The position numbers were made by a program, and so were the translations under genes. Under the pieces are notes generated by a model, which was given only the letters and a program-made list of their open reading frames with translations, ran no database searches and was not told the origin of the DNA. A stretch of 64,000 bases of DNA from positions 92,260,913-92,324,912 of the forward strand of contig OZ026520.1 in assembly GCA_964019695.1 (NCBI GenBank), in the 5' to 3' direction. The stretch comes from Loripinus fragilis (Eukaryota > Mollusca > Bivalvia > Lucinida > Lucinidae). Of this stretch, positions 23,875-34,654 are shown piece by piece (positions within the stretch are counted from its first letter, which is position 1; every line of letters begins with the position of its first letter).

Positions 23875-23983
23875 GTGAGTTATTTTTTGTCTTTTACCTG
23901 TTTGTTTACTTGTTGTCTTTGCCTCTCAAAGTTGGGAATTTCTTGTTCGATTCTTTGTCTGGACTCTGGTAGTATTGTTTCCC

Positions 23984-24085
23984 CGATAACCTTGCAAACA
24001 GTTTGGACCCAGATCAGGCCCAACAAAATGTTGGGTCTGATCTAGATCCAAACTGTTTGACAATCTGATCATGCTGGTGGTATTC
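23984..24085. repeat. CCAGATCAG hairpin element
   Basis: GCAAACAGTTTGGACCCAGATCAGG is inverted as TCTGATCTAGATCCAAACTGTTTGACAA around a CCCAACAAAATGTTGGG loop. It is one of more than fifteen copies in the window. The fullest copies (52,861-53,077) suggest the hairpin is the core of a TTAA-flanked MITE. Confidence 0.85.
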
Positions 24086-24582
24086 CAGTCCTAAATACTT
24101 GTAGCTTTTTGTGATCACCTGAGCCATGCAGATGAAGGCATTCGCATCTATCTTCATTTGCCGATAAAGACATTTGCCTGGACTCAAGGCTGGAAAAATC
24201 TACAAGTCCCATAGCCATGACCAGTACCACAATATGGCACACAGTGGCATAGCCAGAATGCTGAAAAAGTTATACACATCAAAGGGAGACTACTTGATCA
24301 AGCAATAATTCTCTTCAATTGTGTCCCTTTTCAAAATGGGAACTTCTCTTAAAGGAAAGAATTTGCCCCCAAAGCGAGCGAATTCTTACCTTTAAGAGCA
24401 GTTCCTTTAAGTATGAAAAATCACTTTTATCACAAAAAGTGACCTCCCTTGAATGTTACTATTTTATTACGCACATGCATAACCTGCATAGTGGGTGTTA
24501 CGCCAATGGCACATGCTGCAGGACTAGTAGAAATTTTGACTGTTTCGAATGTAAACTACTGAATTTAGCGACTCAAACAAGC

Positions 24583-24760
24583 CCCCAGATAATGGTGAGT
24601 AGCGAAAAATTATTTTTCTTATTTCTCAACCAAAACATATGTTGTGGGTACTCGAAAGAATCGTCTCACTGAGACGGTTCTTTTGAGCACCCAAAACACA
24701 TGTTTAAACTGATGAATAAGAAAATAATCTCAATTTTATGCTGAAATTTTTAGAATGCTT
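24583..24760. repeat. Palindromic MITE, GAGACGGTTC core (copy 1)
   Basis: ACATATGTTGTGGGTACTC...GAATCGTCTCACTGAGACGGTTC...GAGCACCCAAAACACATG. It belongs to a family of about ten copies whose whole length folds back on itself. Located in the first mapped ISY1 intron. Confidence 0.85.
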
Positions 24761-25053
24761 AACTGGCCCTATGCTCATATGGGCATGTAGGACAAGTTGA
24801 AATTTCAAGAATTTTCCATCCCTGCCACTTGACTACATAATGATGTTGAGTTTCAGACAGTATATTGCAGGATATACTGCCGCAAATTTATAATGTTATA
24901 CAATTGGGCATCATTTTACTTTTGCGAGTCCATTAGTAGTCTAAATAAAAAAAAGGAAATTTTATTTTTCAACCTTTTTGAAGTGATGAAGACAGTGGCC
25001 ATTGCTAAAATTTGAATGAAATTTAATTAAAATTCTAAAATTTATTGAGTCCT

Positions 25054-25465
25054 TGGGATTTCCCTACCTTTCTAAAGTCGGTCCAGGGGCCTGTTGGATT
25101 TGGGGAAACAAAGCATTTGGACCATCAAAATTGGATAAACTTGATGCAGTCTAAAAGGATTGGACCGCCATTTTAAATGGACTAAAACCATATAAGAAAT
25201 CAGCAGTGCATTAAAGCGTGCTTAAATTTAATTGTCCGCCAAAAAAACTCATGAAAAATTGCATAAAAATGTGAATGAAAACATGTTTTCATTCCCATTT
25301 TCATGCAAACTTTCATGCATCTGTAACTTTGGTATTTTTGTTTGGATTTTCATGAAATTTTCACCAAAATGTAGAACTAACAAATTGGGAATGAATTTTT
25401 TTGCTCATTTTTTAATTGGGAAGGGGCGATATTCATCCCCAAAGCCGGCCTAGGAAAATCCCTGA
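25054..25465. mobile_element. CAGGGATTTTCCTAG-family element, copy 2
   Basis: The right end CTAGGAAAATCCCTGAG and the left end CCTTGGGATTTCCCTACC match the copy at 13,888. The interior GAAAACATGTTTTCATTCCC is shared. Confidence 0.75.
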
Positions 25466-25595
25466 GTCCTGGGACTAAAAGAAATCAAAATTACGAGTCC
25501 CAAATGAAAACTTGTATGAAAATCTTGCAGGACTCGCAGGTAAATGAAAAACTGTAAATGGTAAGATTTGAATAAATATTCATTGTGTTTTGCAG

Positions 25596-25650
25596 GACAA
25601 CTCTGGCTCGATGGAGGGCAGCACATCTTGATGATAATAAAAAAGAAGTG
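25596..25650 (+). CDS. isy1: ISY1 exon, N-terminal helix
   Basis: 55 nt between TTTGCAG and GTAAGC. With the previous two bases it encodes MTTLARWRAAHLDDNKKEV, the conserved ALARWRAAQ-type ISY1 start. It ends in phase 0. Confidence 0.95.
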
Positions 25651-25663
25651 GTAAGCTCTACTA

Positions 25664-25852
25664 GGGCCTTTGGTTAAGAGTGCGTAACAGAAAAATATTT
25701 TTCTTATTTCTCAACCAATACATATGTTGTGGGGACTCAAAAGAACCATCTCAATGAGATGGTTCTTTTGAGCACCTGAAACATATGCTAAAAATTATGG
25801 GTAAGAAAATATTTACAATTTTACGCAGATTTTTTTGTTTATTTAAACCTAT
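25664..25852. repeat. Palindromic MITE, GAGACGGTTC core (copy 2)
   Basis: GGCCTTTGGTTAAGAGTGCG at the left and a TTATTTAAACCTA end at the right. The core is AAGAACCATCTCAATGAGATGGTTC, which has retained pairing despite base changes in both arms. It starts 13 bp after an ISY1 exon donor. Confidence 0.85.
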
Positions 25853-25909
25853 GACTAATACTATATTCAACCTGTACTTAACTTTTTTTCGAAATTTTAT
25901 ACCCTCTAT

Positions 25910-25990
25910 TGAAAACAGTGCAGATCCAGATCAGCTGGCACCGTGATCATTAGCCAGCTGATCTGGATCCACACTGTTTTTCATCAACCT
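25910..25990. repeat. CCAGATCAG hairpin element
   Basis: GAAAACAGTGCAGATCCAGATCAGCTGGC inverted as GCCAGCTGATCTGGATCCACACTGTTTTTC around a GATCA loop. Confidence 0.85.
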
Positions 25991-26030
25991 GATAATTTCA
26001 TTATTGCATATTGATAATGAAATTGCAACA

Positions 26031-26222
26031 CACTGAGGCTCCATGGTTGAGTGCTATACATGTATTTAAGATCAAAGGGTGGCTGGTTCAAGGCTCGCGG
26101 TAATCACTGTGTTGTTTCCTTGAGCATGACTCTTTATCCTCTGCTAAGTACTGGTTCATCCCAGGAAGCCAGGATATTGCCCTGACATGATTGAAAAATT
26201 GTTGACTGGGACATAAAGCATT
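26031..26222 (+). repeat. tRNA-derived SINE copy
   Basis: CATGGTTGAGTGCTA, GGCTGGTTCAAGGCTCGC (B-box-like), TCACTGTGTTGTTTCCTTGA, TATCCTCTGCTAAGTACTGG, and the tail ATTGAAAAATTGTTGACTGG. The tail is the common 3' end of this SINE family. Confidence 0.8.
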
Positions 26223-26229
26223 GACCCAA

Positions 26230-27555
26230 ACAACCAGACTGGCTTGATGTCAGAAGACGATACATGTACAATATATAGCATTCAATCAATTGCTACAAAA
26301 AAGAGCTCAGCTTGGGCAGATAAGAACATGCATGCTAATTAGATTATATATGAGCCAAGATCTGACAGAAGGGACCCTCTGGCAATTAGAGTCAAAAGTG
26401 AGATATTTACAGAGAAAGAAAGACCTAGCTGTTGTGAACAATTACAGAAAATTTGAAGAGATTATCTTTACAGATAACAAAGATATGAGCATTTGAACTC
26501 GTATATATGATGCGTTTTAAACATGACGTCACTTAACATTGTTAATGACGTTCTGACATCAACACCATTGTGTTAACATATGACGCTAAAACAAAGACAC
26601 AAGGAGAAATTTTCAAGAATGCTCCATGTTTCTGTACATTTGATGTGTATGCAATTGCAAGGACTGCACAAATAGCCCACATAGGCCCATCCCATGTTTA
26701 CAAAAGCATTTGAAATGAGGTACCCTGTTTTAAAGGGAGTATATAGTCCATATGCACAGCTGTTACCATGGCAACATACATTATACATATCACGTAATTT
26801 TATCAGAACTATTTGCGCCTTTGATTGTATTACATGTTAGAAGCAATTTGACTCTATTGTAAGAACATGCAAAATCTTGAAAATTTAGACGTTTTTATAA
26901 TTTTACTGCCGTGGACAAACCGATTCACGAGCGTGAGCAGCTCATCACAAAGTCACATGGTCGATCTTGATTGGACTCAAATATTCAACCGCAAGGGGAA
27001 AGCAACGCCTACCTGTTGTGTAAAAGGAAAGGTCACTGTATACGTAACGTGTCAGTGCTCCGAAGATAGCTACTTTTGGCGTGTCATAGATCACATGTTG
27101 GGTAGTTTTAACTGACATGTATAACCTCATTGTGAATCCAATTAAGCTTCTTTAGTGGTCTGTGTAGAAAGACTACACTTGCAGTTTTCTTATGTGATAA
27201 TAAAGCTGACCCAATTGGCATGTCCACAAAATAAAAAAAAACAGACAACACTTTTAAAGTTTGTTGCTGTCTTAGGAATCAAATAAGGAAGGGCATTTCA
27301 TGTGAATGTCTGTTGGTAGATGAATCATATGAAATATCAAGGTTTATTTTCTCCCTGAGTACAGTGCAATTTGTCATGATCGGCGTTGTAAGGGTTAAGA
27401 TCAAAGCGATAGATTTCAAAGCCTTTTCAAGCTCCAGATAAAAAGGTTTTTTGACACTGACATGATTTGAAATGAACTTATTATGTTGCATACTTATTTA
27501 TAGAAACTAGTAACTCTTTGCATGCTGGATAAATTTACACATTTTGTCAATATAA
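26230..27555. other. Intronic, unassigned
   Basis: Only chance frames. TGACGTCA-like ATGACGTCAC occurs near 26,523. No repeat ends recognised. Confidence 0.4.
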
Positions 27556-27559
27556 AGAC

Positions 27560-27640
27560 TATTTTAGGAACATCACCAGACCGCTACAGATATTTGGTCA
27601 GGTCTGATCTGGGTTCAAACTGTTTGCAAGGGTTGTTGGC
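27560..27640. repeat. CCAGATCAG hairpin, degenerate
   Basis: ACCAGACCGCTACAGATATTTGGTC with GGTCTGATCTGGGTTCAAAC and TGTTTGCAAGGGTT. An upstream TAACTCTTTGCATGCTGG at 27,511 resembles the MITE terminus seen at 54,229. Confidence 0.6.
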
Positions 27641-28469
27641 GTCAATCTTTTGATGTCATTTTCGGATAAACTGATCTGTTAAAATTGTATGCAAGGCAGG
27701 CAAAGTTAAAACGACAAAATTTTTGCGGATAATTAAGAGATTATGTCACCGAGACAGTTCGAAATGTGTGTCTGAATAAGAATGATTAAGGCTTTGTATA
27801 TGTGATATTTGACACCACAAATCCCCAAAAAATGAGCACTGCATGACGTGTTGCATAAATTGCACACAGGTAGGTTTTACTTTCCCATCCAGTTCGAAGC
27901 ATTGCGGTTAATAACTTCACACAGTAGGCGGGGAGAGAACAAACCAATCTACATCTAGCGCGTGACTGAATAATTTTTATTGACATATCGACTTGACATT
28001 GTCGCTCAGACTCAATGTCCACTGTCGGATTCCATCGGCAGTAATTACACAAAAACTGCTAAAATGCTCAAAGGACCCTTTTGTCAGATCCGCGCTAATA
28101 TGGTATTTTATAAAGGGTAATCTTCCATTTTTTAAGCTATGTTTTTGGTTTGGATGGATCATTAGTAGAAGGGATTGCAAGCTAAAAGCATAATATATGT
28201 GCCAAGAAATACTATGTCCTTTATCATTTATGTTGAATAGAACATTCCAGTCCTATGTATTTTCCCCATTTTGGAATGGTCTATTTTTCATTGTAAGGGT
28301 TTCTGCTAGTGACTTACAAATTATTTTTGTTTCTGAATACAAATTATTTTTGTTTCTGAATACAACTTTTGTGATAGCCAACATTCCACAGCAGCTCATC
28401 TATGTGTCTTTACTGTTTGCTTAATTTTCTGGGAAGCTAAGCTTAATTATATATTTCCTTGCTAATAGC

Positions 28470-28907
28470 AGGGTGCCCACTGGTCAGGGAAAAGTCAGGG
28501 AAACTTGTTTTTTCTTCAAGGTCAGGGAAAAGTCAGGAAATTTTAAAATAGTGTTTCTTCAAACCCCTCAAAAAGTGAACAAACAGATATAAGATGATGA
28601 CTGTGTGTAAGTTTTTGGATTGCTATTACGCGATCCAGTTATTATAATATATTTGTCTCTTTGCTAGTTATTTTTATGATGGAAATTGACCTGAGGCCCT
28701 ATATTTTGTTTCTTGTTTTTCCGTTGTTTTTTTTTTATATATTTATGTTCGTCTTTCATTGCAACTTATGTGATTACATGAAGGCTGAAAACACAGGCTG
28801 AACAGACAGAGGGAGGCAGTAAAGGGCGGTAAAATGGTCAGGGAAAAATAAATTTTGGTCAGTGAAAAGTCAGGGAATTTTATTTGCAGACTGAGAGTGG
28901 GCACCCT
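28470..28907. mobile_element. hAT-like MITE with AGGGTGCCCA ends
   Basis: AGGGTGCCCACTGGTCAGGGAAA faces GAGAGTGGGCACCCT. GTCAGGGAAAAGTCAGGGAA repeats occur at both ends. C/AGGGTGCCC-type termini are common in hAT elements. No convincing 8-bp duplication is seen. Confidence 0.65.
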
Positions 28908-28924
28908 GAATAGTGACTTTTGTC

Positions 28925-29028
28925 ATCTGCTGATAGCCTTTGCAAACAGTTTGGAGCCAGATCAGACCTTACAGAATGTTGGACCTGATCTGGTTTCAAG
29001 CTGTTTGACACTCTGATGTTATTCCCAA
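28925..29028. repeat. CCAGATCAG hairpin element
   Basis: TTTGCAAACAGTTTGGAGCCAGATCAG inverted as CTGATCTGGTTTCAAGCTGTTTGACACTC. Confidence 0.85.
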
Positions 29029-29396
29029 AAGAATATTTTGAAAAAAAAGAAACGATGAAAAATCTTTGCTGAGGGCAAAAATTTATGAAAATTATAGACC
29101 TTCCAGAAAACCTGGGGAAAATCCTGGGTTTCACCAGTAAATTTAGGTATGGTCTGGTTACCCTAAACACAGGTATTTTTTTATTTTGCCTTAATTACGG
29201 TAAATCAGGCCTCCAGATTTATGATGGGCCCGGGTCATTGTCCAATGATTTCAAAATATGGCCCATCACTTTCCAAGGCAGTGGGCCCAGTGGAACCATC
29301 CTTTTTTGTTATGAAAAAATCTCAATTTAATAAAAATAATCATCTTACAGCGAGTCTATGAGCTCCATGAAACAGAAAGTACATGTAGGTTGTCAA

Positions 29397-29572
29397 TACA
29401 GTAAAATATGTCTTAAGCAGCCACTCAAAAAAAGATAAAACAAAGATTTTAATAACAAATGGTAGCTTAATGAAGGTCGAAAGGATTGCATTCTGCAATA
29501 CTTTTGACCTGCATTAAGCGATAATTGGTCTTCTTTTTTGAGTGGCCACTTAAGACAGCTTTTACTGTATAA
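29397..29572. mobile_element. ACAGTAAAACCTGT-type TIR element (copy 1)
   Basis: TACAGTAAAATATGTCTTAAGC with AGCCACTCAAAAA faces TTTTTGAGTGGCCACTTAAG followed by ACAGCTTTTACTGTA. Internal ATTGCATTCTGCAATACTTT is a second palindrome. TA-bounded CAGT ends suggest Tc1/mariner-pogo affinity. Other copies lie at 33,967, 40,786, 50,829, 52,129 and 58,197. Confidence 0.8.
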
Positions 29573-29769
29573 TCAGCAGTTAATATACATATATGCATAA
29601 AAGTGTCTGTCAGTGTGTAAGAGTACCAAATGTCAACTGTGGTTAGTTTGATCTGCTTGGGCCCATCATTTCAGAAAATGACCCACCATTTTTTGCCCCA
29701 TGTGTCACTTCAGCCCACCAATCTTAAAAAATCTGAAGCCCTGGGTAATATTATAGTTTTTACTTGTAG

Positions 29770-29878
29770 GAAAGACGTCCCTATCTAGCCACTGATTGTG
29801 AGGATGTAAAAAAAGCGGAGAAGTGGAGGAGACAGATTATCGGTGAAGTTTCAAAGAAAGTTGCTCAGATACAGAATG
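29770..29878 (+). CDS. isy1: ISY1 exon, WRRQIIGEVSKKV segment
   Basis: 109 nt between CTTGTAG and GTATGT. It encodes ERRPYLATDCEDV followed by AEKWRRQIIGEVSKKVAQIQ, one of the most conserved ISY1 blocks. It ends one base into the next codon. Confidence 0.97.
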
Positions 29879-29919
29879 GTATGTCAGTAATGTCACTGTT
29901 ACCAATAGATCTGGGGCCA

Positions 29920-30165
29920 TCCTTAAAAAATTTGTTTGCTGTCACCCTACTCATAATTTTCCAAGTGGGTAGATAGATAGATATTTTTTCCCACAGATAT
30001 GTTAAAAAGACATTAAAAAAAAAAGAAAGAGAAAATGACAAAAATTAGGATGAAAAAAAAATATTTCTCTGAAACGGGCATAAAATATTTTTGGTAGGTG
30101 GCTTTTTGAGTGAGTGGGTTGGGTGACAGCAAACGAAGAATTTTCTAAGGATGGCCTGGTCAAGA
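29920..30165. mobile_element. GGCCATCCTTA TIR element with TGG flanks
   Basis: TGG then GGCCATCCTTAAAAAATTTG and TTTGCTGTCACCC faces GGGTGACAGCAAACGAAGAA and TTCTAAGGATGGCC then TGG. The internal GTGGGTAGATAGATAG connects it to the GGTAGG group at 5,611. A 3-bp flank duplication fits a Harbinger-like mechanism (inference). It begins about 40 bp after an ISY1 exon. Confidence 0.7.
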
Positions 30166-30225
30166 TGCTTTTTCGTAATAAAATAACAGAATTATTAACT
30201 CTTTTCGTTCTAGATACTGGTAAAC

Positions 30226-30303
30226 AGGTACTCTGGCAAACAATGTAGACCCAGATGAAATGCTGCATAAGGCGGCATTTCATTAGGGTCTGCACTGTTT
30301 GCT
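30226..30303. repeat. Hairpin related to the CCAGATCAG family
   Basis: GGCAAACAATGTAGACCCAGATGAAATGC inverted as GCATTTCATTAGGGTCTGCACTGTTTGC. Confidence 0.75.
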
Positions 30304-30429
30304 AGAATAAACACAATCTTCAGGGACAGAAATACATCACTATAATTTTTTTTTGCGGCAACCCTTAAAATACAAAGTGAAAAAGAGACAGCTTTTTGTA
30401 AGGGGCTGCTGAAGTCTAGTATAGGGATC

Positions 30430-30560
30430 ACACATGTTTTTTCATGCATAAACATTTGCCGGGTCCCGAGTAAGCTGTTTTGAACACGAGGCCGTTAGGT
30501 CGAGTGTTCAAACATCGTCCGAGGGACCCGGCAAGTGTTAATGCAATGAAACAAATATGT
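30430..30560. mobile_element. CpG-bearing foldback: CCGGGTCCC inverted repeat
   Basis: ATCACACATGTTTTTTCATG, AACATTTGCCGGGTCCC, then GGGACCCGGCAAGTGTTAATGC and ATATGTGTGATCA. The inner arms GTTTTGAACACGAGG and TCGAGTGTTCAAAC also pair. It is immediately followed by a second TIR segment. Confidence 0.75.
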
Positions 30561-30565
30561 GTGAT

Positions 30566-30943
30566 CATTATTCTTGCATATTTTACCTGATTTCAGCATA
30601 AACCACGCTGAAAACGTCGCTAAAAACTTTCAATATCCCTTTTCTTACACTTGATTTCTCAAAACAAAATGGCGTCAGGGACAAATTTCGAACGTCATTG
30701 CGTCGCCGTAACGTCATATATATGCGTGCAACGTTTTCGCAAACAAAAGCATCCGCAAAATGATCAGTCACGGCCGCAACGCATTCAGTGTAACATCATG
30801 CATGCAAATCAGGGCCCAGTTTAGGCTTATTCAAGTAAAAGCCATGTTCAAACAGCACGTGAATCTCATGATTTGAACATGGATTTTGCAGCTTCAAACA
30901 GCTTCGCGTAACGAATTCCCATGCAAGAATAATAAATCAAAAC
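30566..30943. mobile_element. MITE with ATTATTCTTGCAT ends
   Basis: ATTATTCTTGCAT at 30,569 faces ATGCAAGAATAAT at 30,930-30,942. The interior is CpG-rich (CGTCATTGCGTCGCCGTAACG) and has a CATGTTCAAACAGC...GCTGTTTGAAGC pair. Confidence 0.65.
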
Positions 30944-31077
30944 TTGGGCATGATGAAGTAATGGTTAAAGTTTGGCCTTCACCCAAATTTATAGGTCACT
31001 GTTGGTCCAGTTTTGGATGTAAACTGCTAAAATTAAGCCAAAGCTTGCTAATTTTTTTTTAAATTTGATTCTTTAAG

Positions 31078-31246
31078 TTCCAGTCAACAATTTTTCAGTT
31101 ATGATGCTGGGTTGAACCCATACTAAGTGGTGCTAAGCAGAGGATGAAGTGTCTTGCTCATGGACACAATGCAGTGCCTCCAGTGAGGCTCAAACCCGCA
31201 ACCCCTCTATCTCGAGTCAAGTACTCCACCACTGAGCCACCGCGCT
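31078..31246 (-). repeat. tRNA-derived SINE copy
   Basis: Inverse complement of the SINE consensus: AGTCAACAATTTTTCAGTTA, CTAAGCAGAGGATGAAGTGT, CTCAAACCCGCAACCCCTC, CACCACTGAGCCACCG. Confidence 0.85.
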
Positions 31247-31278
31247 CCTCCCAACTGAACTACTGGATGGATTTCAAC

Positions 31279-31447
31279 AGGCCTCTAGATAAGAGTGCAT
31301 AATTTATTTTATTTTTCAAGCAAAACCCGTTACCCAACAATTTAAATATGTGTTTTGGGTGCTCAAACGAACAGCCTCATTTAGATGGTTCTTTTGAGTA
31401 CCCACAGCGTATGTTTTGGTATAAAAATAAGAAAGTTGATTTTAATT
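31279..31447. repeat. Palindromic MITE (copy 3)
   Basis: AGGCCTCTAGATAAGAGTGC at the left, GTTTTGGGTGCTCAAACGAA with GTTCTTTTGAGTACCC in the centre, and AATTAGGCC at the right. Confidence 0.75.
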
Positions 31448-31489
31448 AGGCCAAATAAAAAAATAAGTGTGTTTTGGATAACAGGTCTA

Positions 31490-31690
31490 AAAATTTAAGG
31501 TAGGGTAGGTACACACATTTTTTAAAAAAAACAATTCTTGGACAAAAATATAATTTTATGCATTTTGAAAGGCTTTTTGCCTTTCAAAATGCATAAATGA
31601 TATATTTTCCAGAAAACCAGAAAAAAAAATCTAGGTTTCACCAGTAAATTAAGGTAGGGTCGGGTTACCCTAAACAAAGGTATTTTTTAT
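31490..31690. repeat. Short foldback with CATTTTGAAAGGC arms
   Basis: TATGCATTTTGAAAGGCTTTTTGCCTTTCAAAATGCATA (31,557-31,595) is an almost perfect hairpin inside AGGTAGGGTAGGTAC sequence of the GGTAGG group. Confidence 0.7.
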
Positions 31691-31890
31691 TTTGGCCTTA
31701 GGCAATTATCTAAGAACCTGTCTCAATAAGAAGGCTCTTTTGAGCACCTAAAACAAGCAGTCTGATCAAGGTCTTCCCTCTTTGCTTTTCTGACGCATTT
31801 TGTGAGTTCTTGCCTGATGACCACCTTTTTATTGAGAACAGAAAGAGAAAAGAGTTTGAAATTTTTGAACATTCACTGTATATTTTTCAG

Positions 31891-32003
31891 CTGGTCTTGG
31901 TGAATTCAAATTGAGAGATGTCAATGATGAAATCAACAAGCTGTTGCGCGAGAAAGGGCATTGGGAAGATAGGATTAAAGAGCTGGGTGGACCAGATTAT
32001 AGG
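31891..32003 (+). CDS. isy1: ISY1 exon, LNDEINKLLREKGHWE-type segment
   Basis: 113 nt between TTTTCAG and GTAACT. It encodes GLGEFKLRDVNDEINK then LLREKGHWEDRIKELGGPDY. Phase 0 at its end. Confidence 0.97.
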
Positions 32004-32461
32004 GTAACTAACATATGCATTGAAACATTTAAGCATCCATTTTAAAGCTCGCCTGATCCTGAAGTGCTCAAAGTCATTTAAAAATTCAATAAAACATGAG
32101 CACTCATATTAGATCCTCTATGCATTGAATAAAATACTTTGTTGCACCTACCATGGACAATATGGTGTTTAAACTGTTTTCCAGCCATTCAGGAAAATTT
32201 TTGTCTGCCTTCTCTTCTGCTTATTTACTTCTGTAACCTATATTGCAAACAATTTGAACCCAGCTCAGACTGCGCCTGTTTGCTTCCATGACGAATTTAG
32301 TCTGGAGTGCATTTAAGCAATATGCAGCAGGCATAAAAAGTAAACATAATTTATACTTTTAAAAATATTTAAGAATATTGCCAGGATAAATGTTAAGTTT
32401 TCATATGCTTGTCTATTCTTTGATCTGCCTGTTCTCCAATGTTCACCCTAGAAGTCAACAT

Positions 32462-32829
32462 CCAGGGCTTTATCCAGCAATTTGGGGAAAAGTCCCCTGG
32501 CCAAAAATTGAGAAAGATGATCAACTTAACGTCAAAATTGGGAAAACTTAACGACATAAACATATCAATTGGAGCAAAATTTATCCTCAAAATCAAGTTT
32601 AATTTTATTGTTTTAAGCCAAGCACAAGTGTTTAGGTATCATTCTGATATGAGTCATCGTTTCTCGTAAGTATTAGTGGTCTGGTCTCTATAAACAGTAA
32701 AAAAAATTTTTTGTTTTTACTTTTCTTAATCAGGAAAAACAAACATGGAATTGGGGAATAAGGTGGCTATTTTCAATTGGGAATGGGGCCGGAATGCGGC
32801 CCCTAGAGAAAGGCAGAAAATCCCCTGAC
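32462..32829. mobile_element. CAGGGATTTTCCTAG-family element, degenerate copy 3
   Basis: CCAGGGCTTTATCCAGCAAT at the left and CCTAGAGAAAGGCAGAAAATC at the right, with internal CAATTGGGAATGGGGCCGG as in the other copies. Confidence 0.55.
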
Positions 32830-32837
32830 TGATCCCA

Positions 32838-33010
32838 GTGGCTTATTGGTAGAGTCTTAGACTTGAGATCCAGGGGTCCCTGGTTTGGGACTCACTGGAG
32901 GCACTGTTGTGACCTTGAGCAAGGCACTTTATCCTCTGCTTAGTACTGGTTCAACTCAGAAAATGTCCCAACATGATTGAAAAATTATTGACTGGGACTT
33001 AAAGCATCAA
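32838..33010 (+). repeat. tRNA-derived SINE copy
   Basis: GTGGCTTATTGGTAGAGTC, GAGATCCAGGGGTCCCTGG, TTGAGCAAGGCACTTTATCC, and tail TTGAAAAATTATTGACTGG. Confidence 0.85.
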
Positions 33011-33111
33011 CACAAACAAACAAATGTTTGGAATTTATGAAAAGTACCACATTCATATGGGTAGGTTCATTTTATCATTCTATTTATAGCATTTCATGAT
33101 TCTATTTATAG

Positions 33112-33173
33112 AAAGTGGGACCAAAGATGTTGGACCATGAGGGGAAGGAGGTACCAGGAAATAGAGGCTATAA
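33112..33173 (+). CDS. isy1: ISY1 exon, GPKMLDHEGKEVPGNRGY segment
   Basis: 62 nt between TTTATAG and GTAAGT. It encodes KVGPKMLDHEGKEVPGNRGY plus two bases. Residue-for-residue similar to the animal family. Confidence 0.97.
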
Positions 33174-33185
33174 GTAAGTAATAGG

Positions 33186-33379
33186 CAGGCCTCCAGAGAA
33201 GAGTGAATGTTTTTTTCTAAAATTCTTATTTCTCAATCAAAATATATGTTGTGAGAACTCAAAAGAACTGTCTCATTGAGACAGTTCTTTTGAGCACCCA
33301 AATCATATGTTTAAACTGGTGGGTAAGAAAATAATTATAATTTTACTCTGATTTTTTTTTTTTTTGCTTATCTGAACCT
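33186..33379. repeat. Palindromic MITE (copy 4)
   Basis: AGGCCTCCAGAGAAGAGTG start. The core CAAAAGAACTGTCTCATTGAGACAGTTCTTTTG is an exact palindrome. ATCTGAACCTAAGG end. It starts about 14 bp after an ISY1 donor. Confidence 0.88.
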
Positions 33380-33655
33380 AAGGGTAGGAGTTACAAATTT
33401 TTTTTACTGTGATTCTTTAAATTCTTAAAACACCAATCAGAGAATGCAGCTGACCACAAAGTTTGTGATGACTCTTGATCTCTGACGAATTCCATGTTCT
33501 GGGCAAATAAGGCTTGAGATTTCATGTAAATTGTCTGCCAGCAGATGTTTGACATGAGATATTAAGTCTGTCTTCCTTGAAAAATTGAAGAAAAAAAATG
33601 TCCTTTGCAAATCGTTGTAGGAACTTTAAGGGTTAAAACAAACCTCAGATCACCA

Positions 33656-33842
33656 GGCCTTTAGTTAAAGAGTGCGTACCAAAAAATTTATTTTCTTATT
33701 TCTCAACTAAAACATATGTTGTGAGTACTCAAAAGAACTGTCTCAATGAGATGGTATTTTGAGCACCCAAAACATATGTTTGTGAATGGGTAAGAAAATA
33801 CTTACAATTTTACGCAATTTTTTTTTGTTTATCTTAAACCTG
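33656..33842. repeat. Palindromic MITE (copy 5)
   Basis: AGGCCTTTAGTTAAAGAGTG start, AAGAACTGTCTCAATGAGATGG core, ATCTTAAACCTG end. Confidence 0.88.
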
Positions 33843-33884
33843 TTATTATTATTTTATTACTTAACCCTTTTGGACCCAGGCCTC

Positions 33885-34165
33885 AAGATAAGTTTGCGTA
33901 AAAAAAAATGTTTTGCTTTTTTTCAACTTAAACATATACATGTAAGTTGTGGGTACTCAAAATGAACTATAGTAAAACCTGTCTTAAGCAGCCACTCAAA
34001 AATAGATAAAACAAAGATCTTAATGACAAAAATGGTACCTTAATGACTGTTGAAAGTATTGCAGAATGCTCCCATTTTGTGACCGCTTAAGACGAGCTTT
34101 ACTGTATAACAATAAGACCAAAAAGCACATGTTTAAACAAATTGATAAGAAAGCTATTCACAATT
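33885..34165. repeat. Palindromic MITE (copy 6) split by a TIR element
   Basis: AGGCCTCAAGATAAGTTTGC through GTGGGTACTCAAAATGAAC is the left half. The right half (AAGACCAAAAAGCACATGTT, AATTGATAAGAAAGC) resumes at about 34,110. Between them, 33,967-34,108 is a complete AGTAAAACCTGTCTTAAGC element with inverted ends. This gives a relative age: the pogo-like family was active after the palindromic family. Confidence 0.8.
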
Positions 34166-34173
34166 TGCAATAT

Positions 34174-34350
34174 AGGGAGCACAGTGACTCAGTGGTAGAG
34201 GGCTTGACTTAAGATCGAGGGGCCGCTGGTTTGAGCCGCATAGGCGTCACTGTGTTGTGTCCTTCAGCAAGACTTATTTATCCTTGCTTAGTACTAGTTC
34301 AACCCAGGAAGACCCGTGCCGACATAACTGAAAGATTTTTGAAACCAAAA
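34174..34350 (+). repeat. tRNA-derived SINE copy
   Basis: GAGCACAGTGACTCAGTGGT, AGATCGAGGGGCCGCTGG, CACTGTGTTGTGTCCTTCAG, AACCCAGGAAGACCCGTGCC. It lies about 100 bp upstream of an ISY1 exon. Confidence 0.88.
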
Positions 34351-34451
34351 AAATAAATTTGCAATAGCTATGTCACCAAATAAGAATGAAAATAAACTAT
34401 TTTGTAATTGCTACTGGTGCAGTTGTAATTAGATCATTTTTTTTCTTTTAG

Positions 34452-34507
34452 ATATTTTGGAGCAGCCAAAGATTTACCAGGGGTGAGGGAACTCTTTGAA
34501 CAAGAAC
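34452..34507 (+). CDS. isy1: ISY1 exon, YFGAAKDLPGVRELFE segment
   Basis: 56 nt between TTTTAG and GTAAGT. It encodes KYFGAAKDLPGVRELFEQE and leaves one base. Confidence 0.97.
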
Positions 34508-34654
34508 GTAAGTAAATAAAATTCTATGATGTATGGTCTCTTGGCTTCAATAGTTATTGCCCTTTGTGCATTAAAAATATGTCATTTCTAATATTGGGAT
34601 ATGCAAATTTTTTAAAAGGGGGGGCATCTGTGTCCAATGGACACATTTCTAGTC

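Noticed and set aside
28470..28915. An 8-bp target duplication for the hAT-like MITE
   Set aside because: ctaatagc and gaatagtg share only part of their bases when aligned, so the duplication is not claimed.
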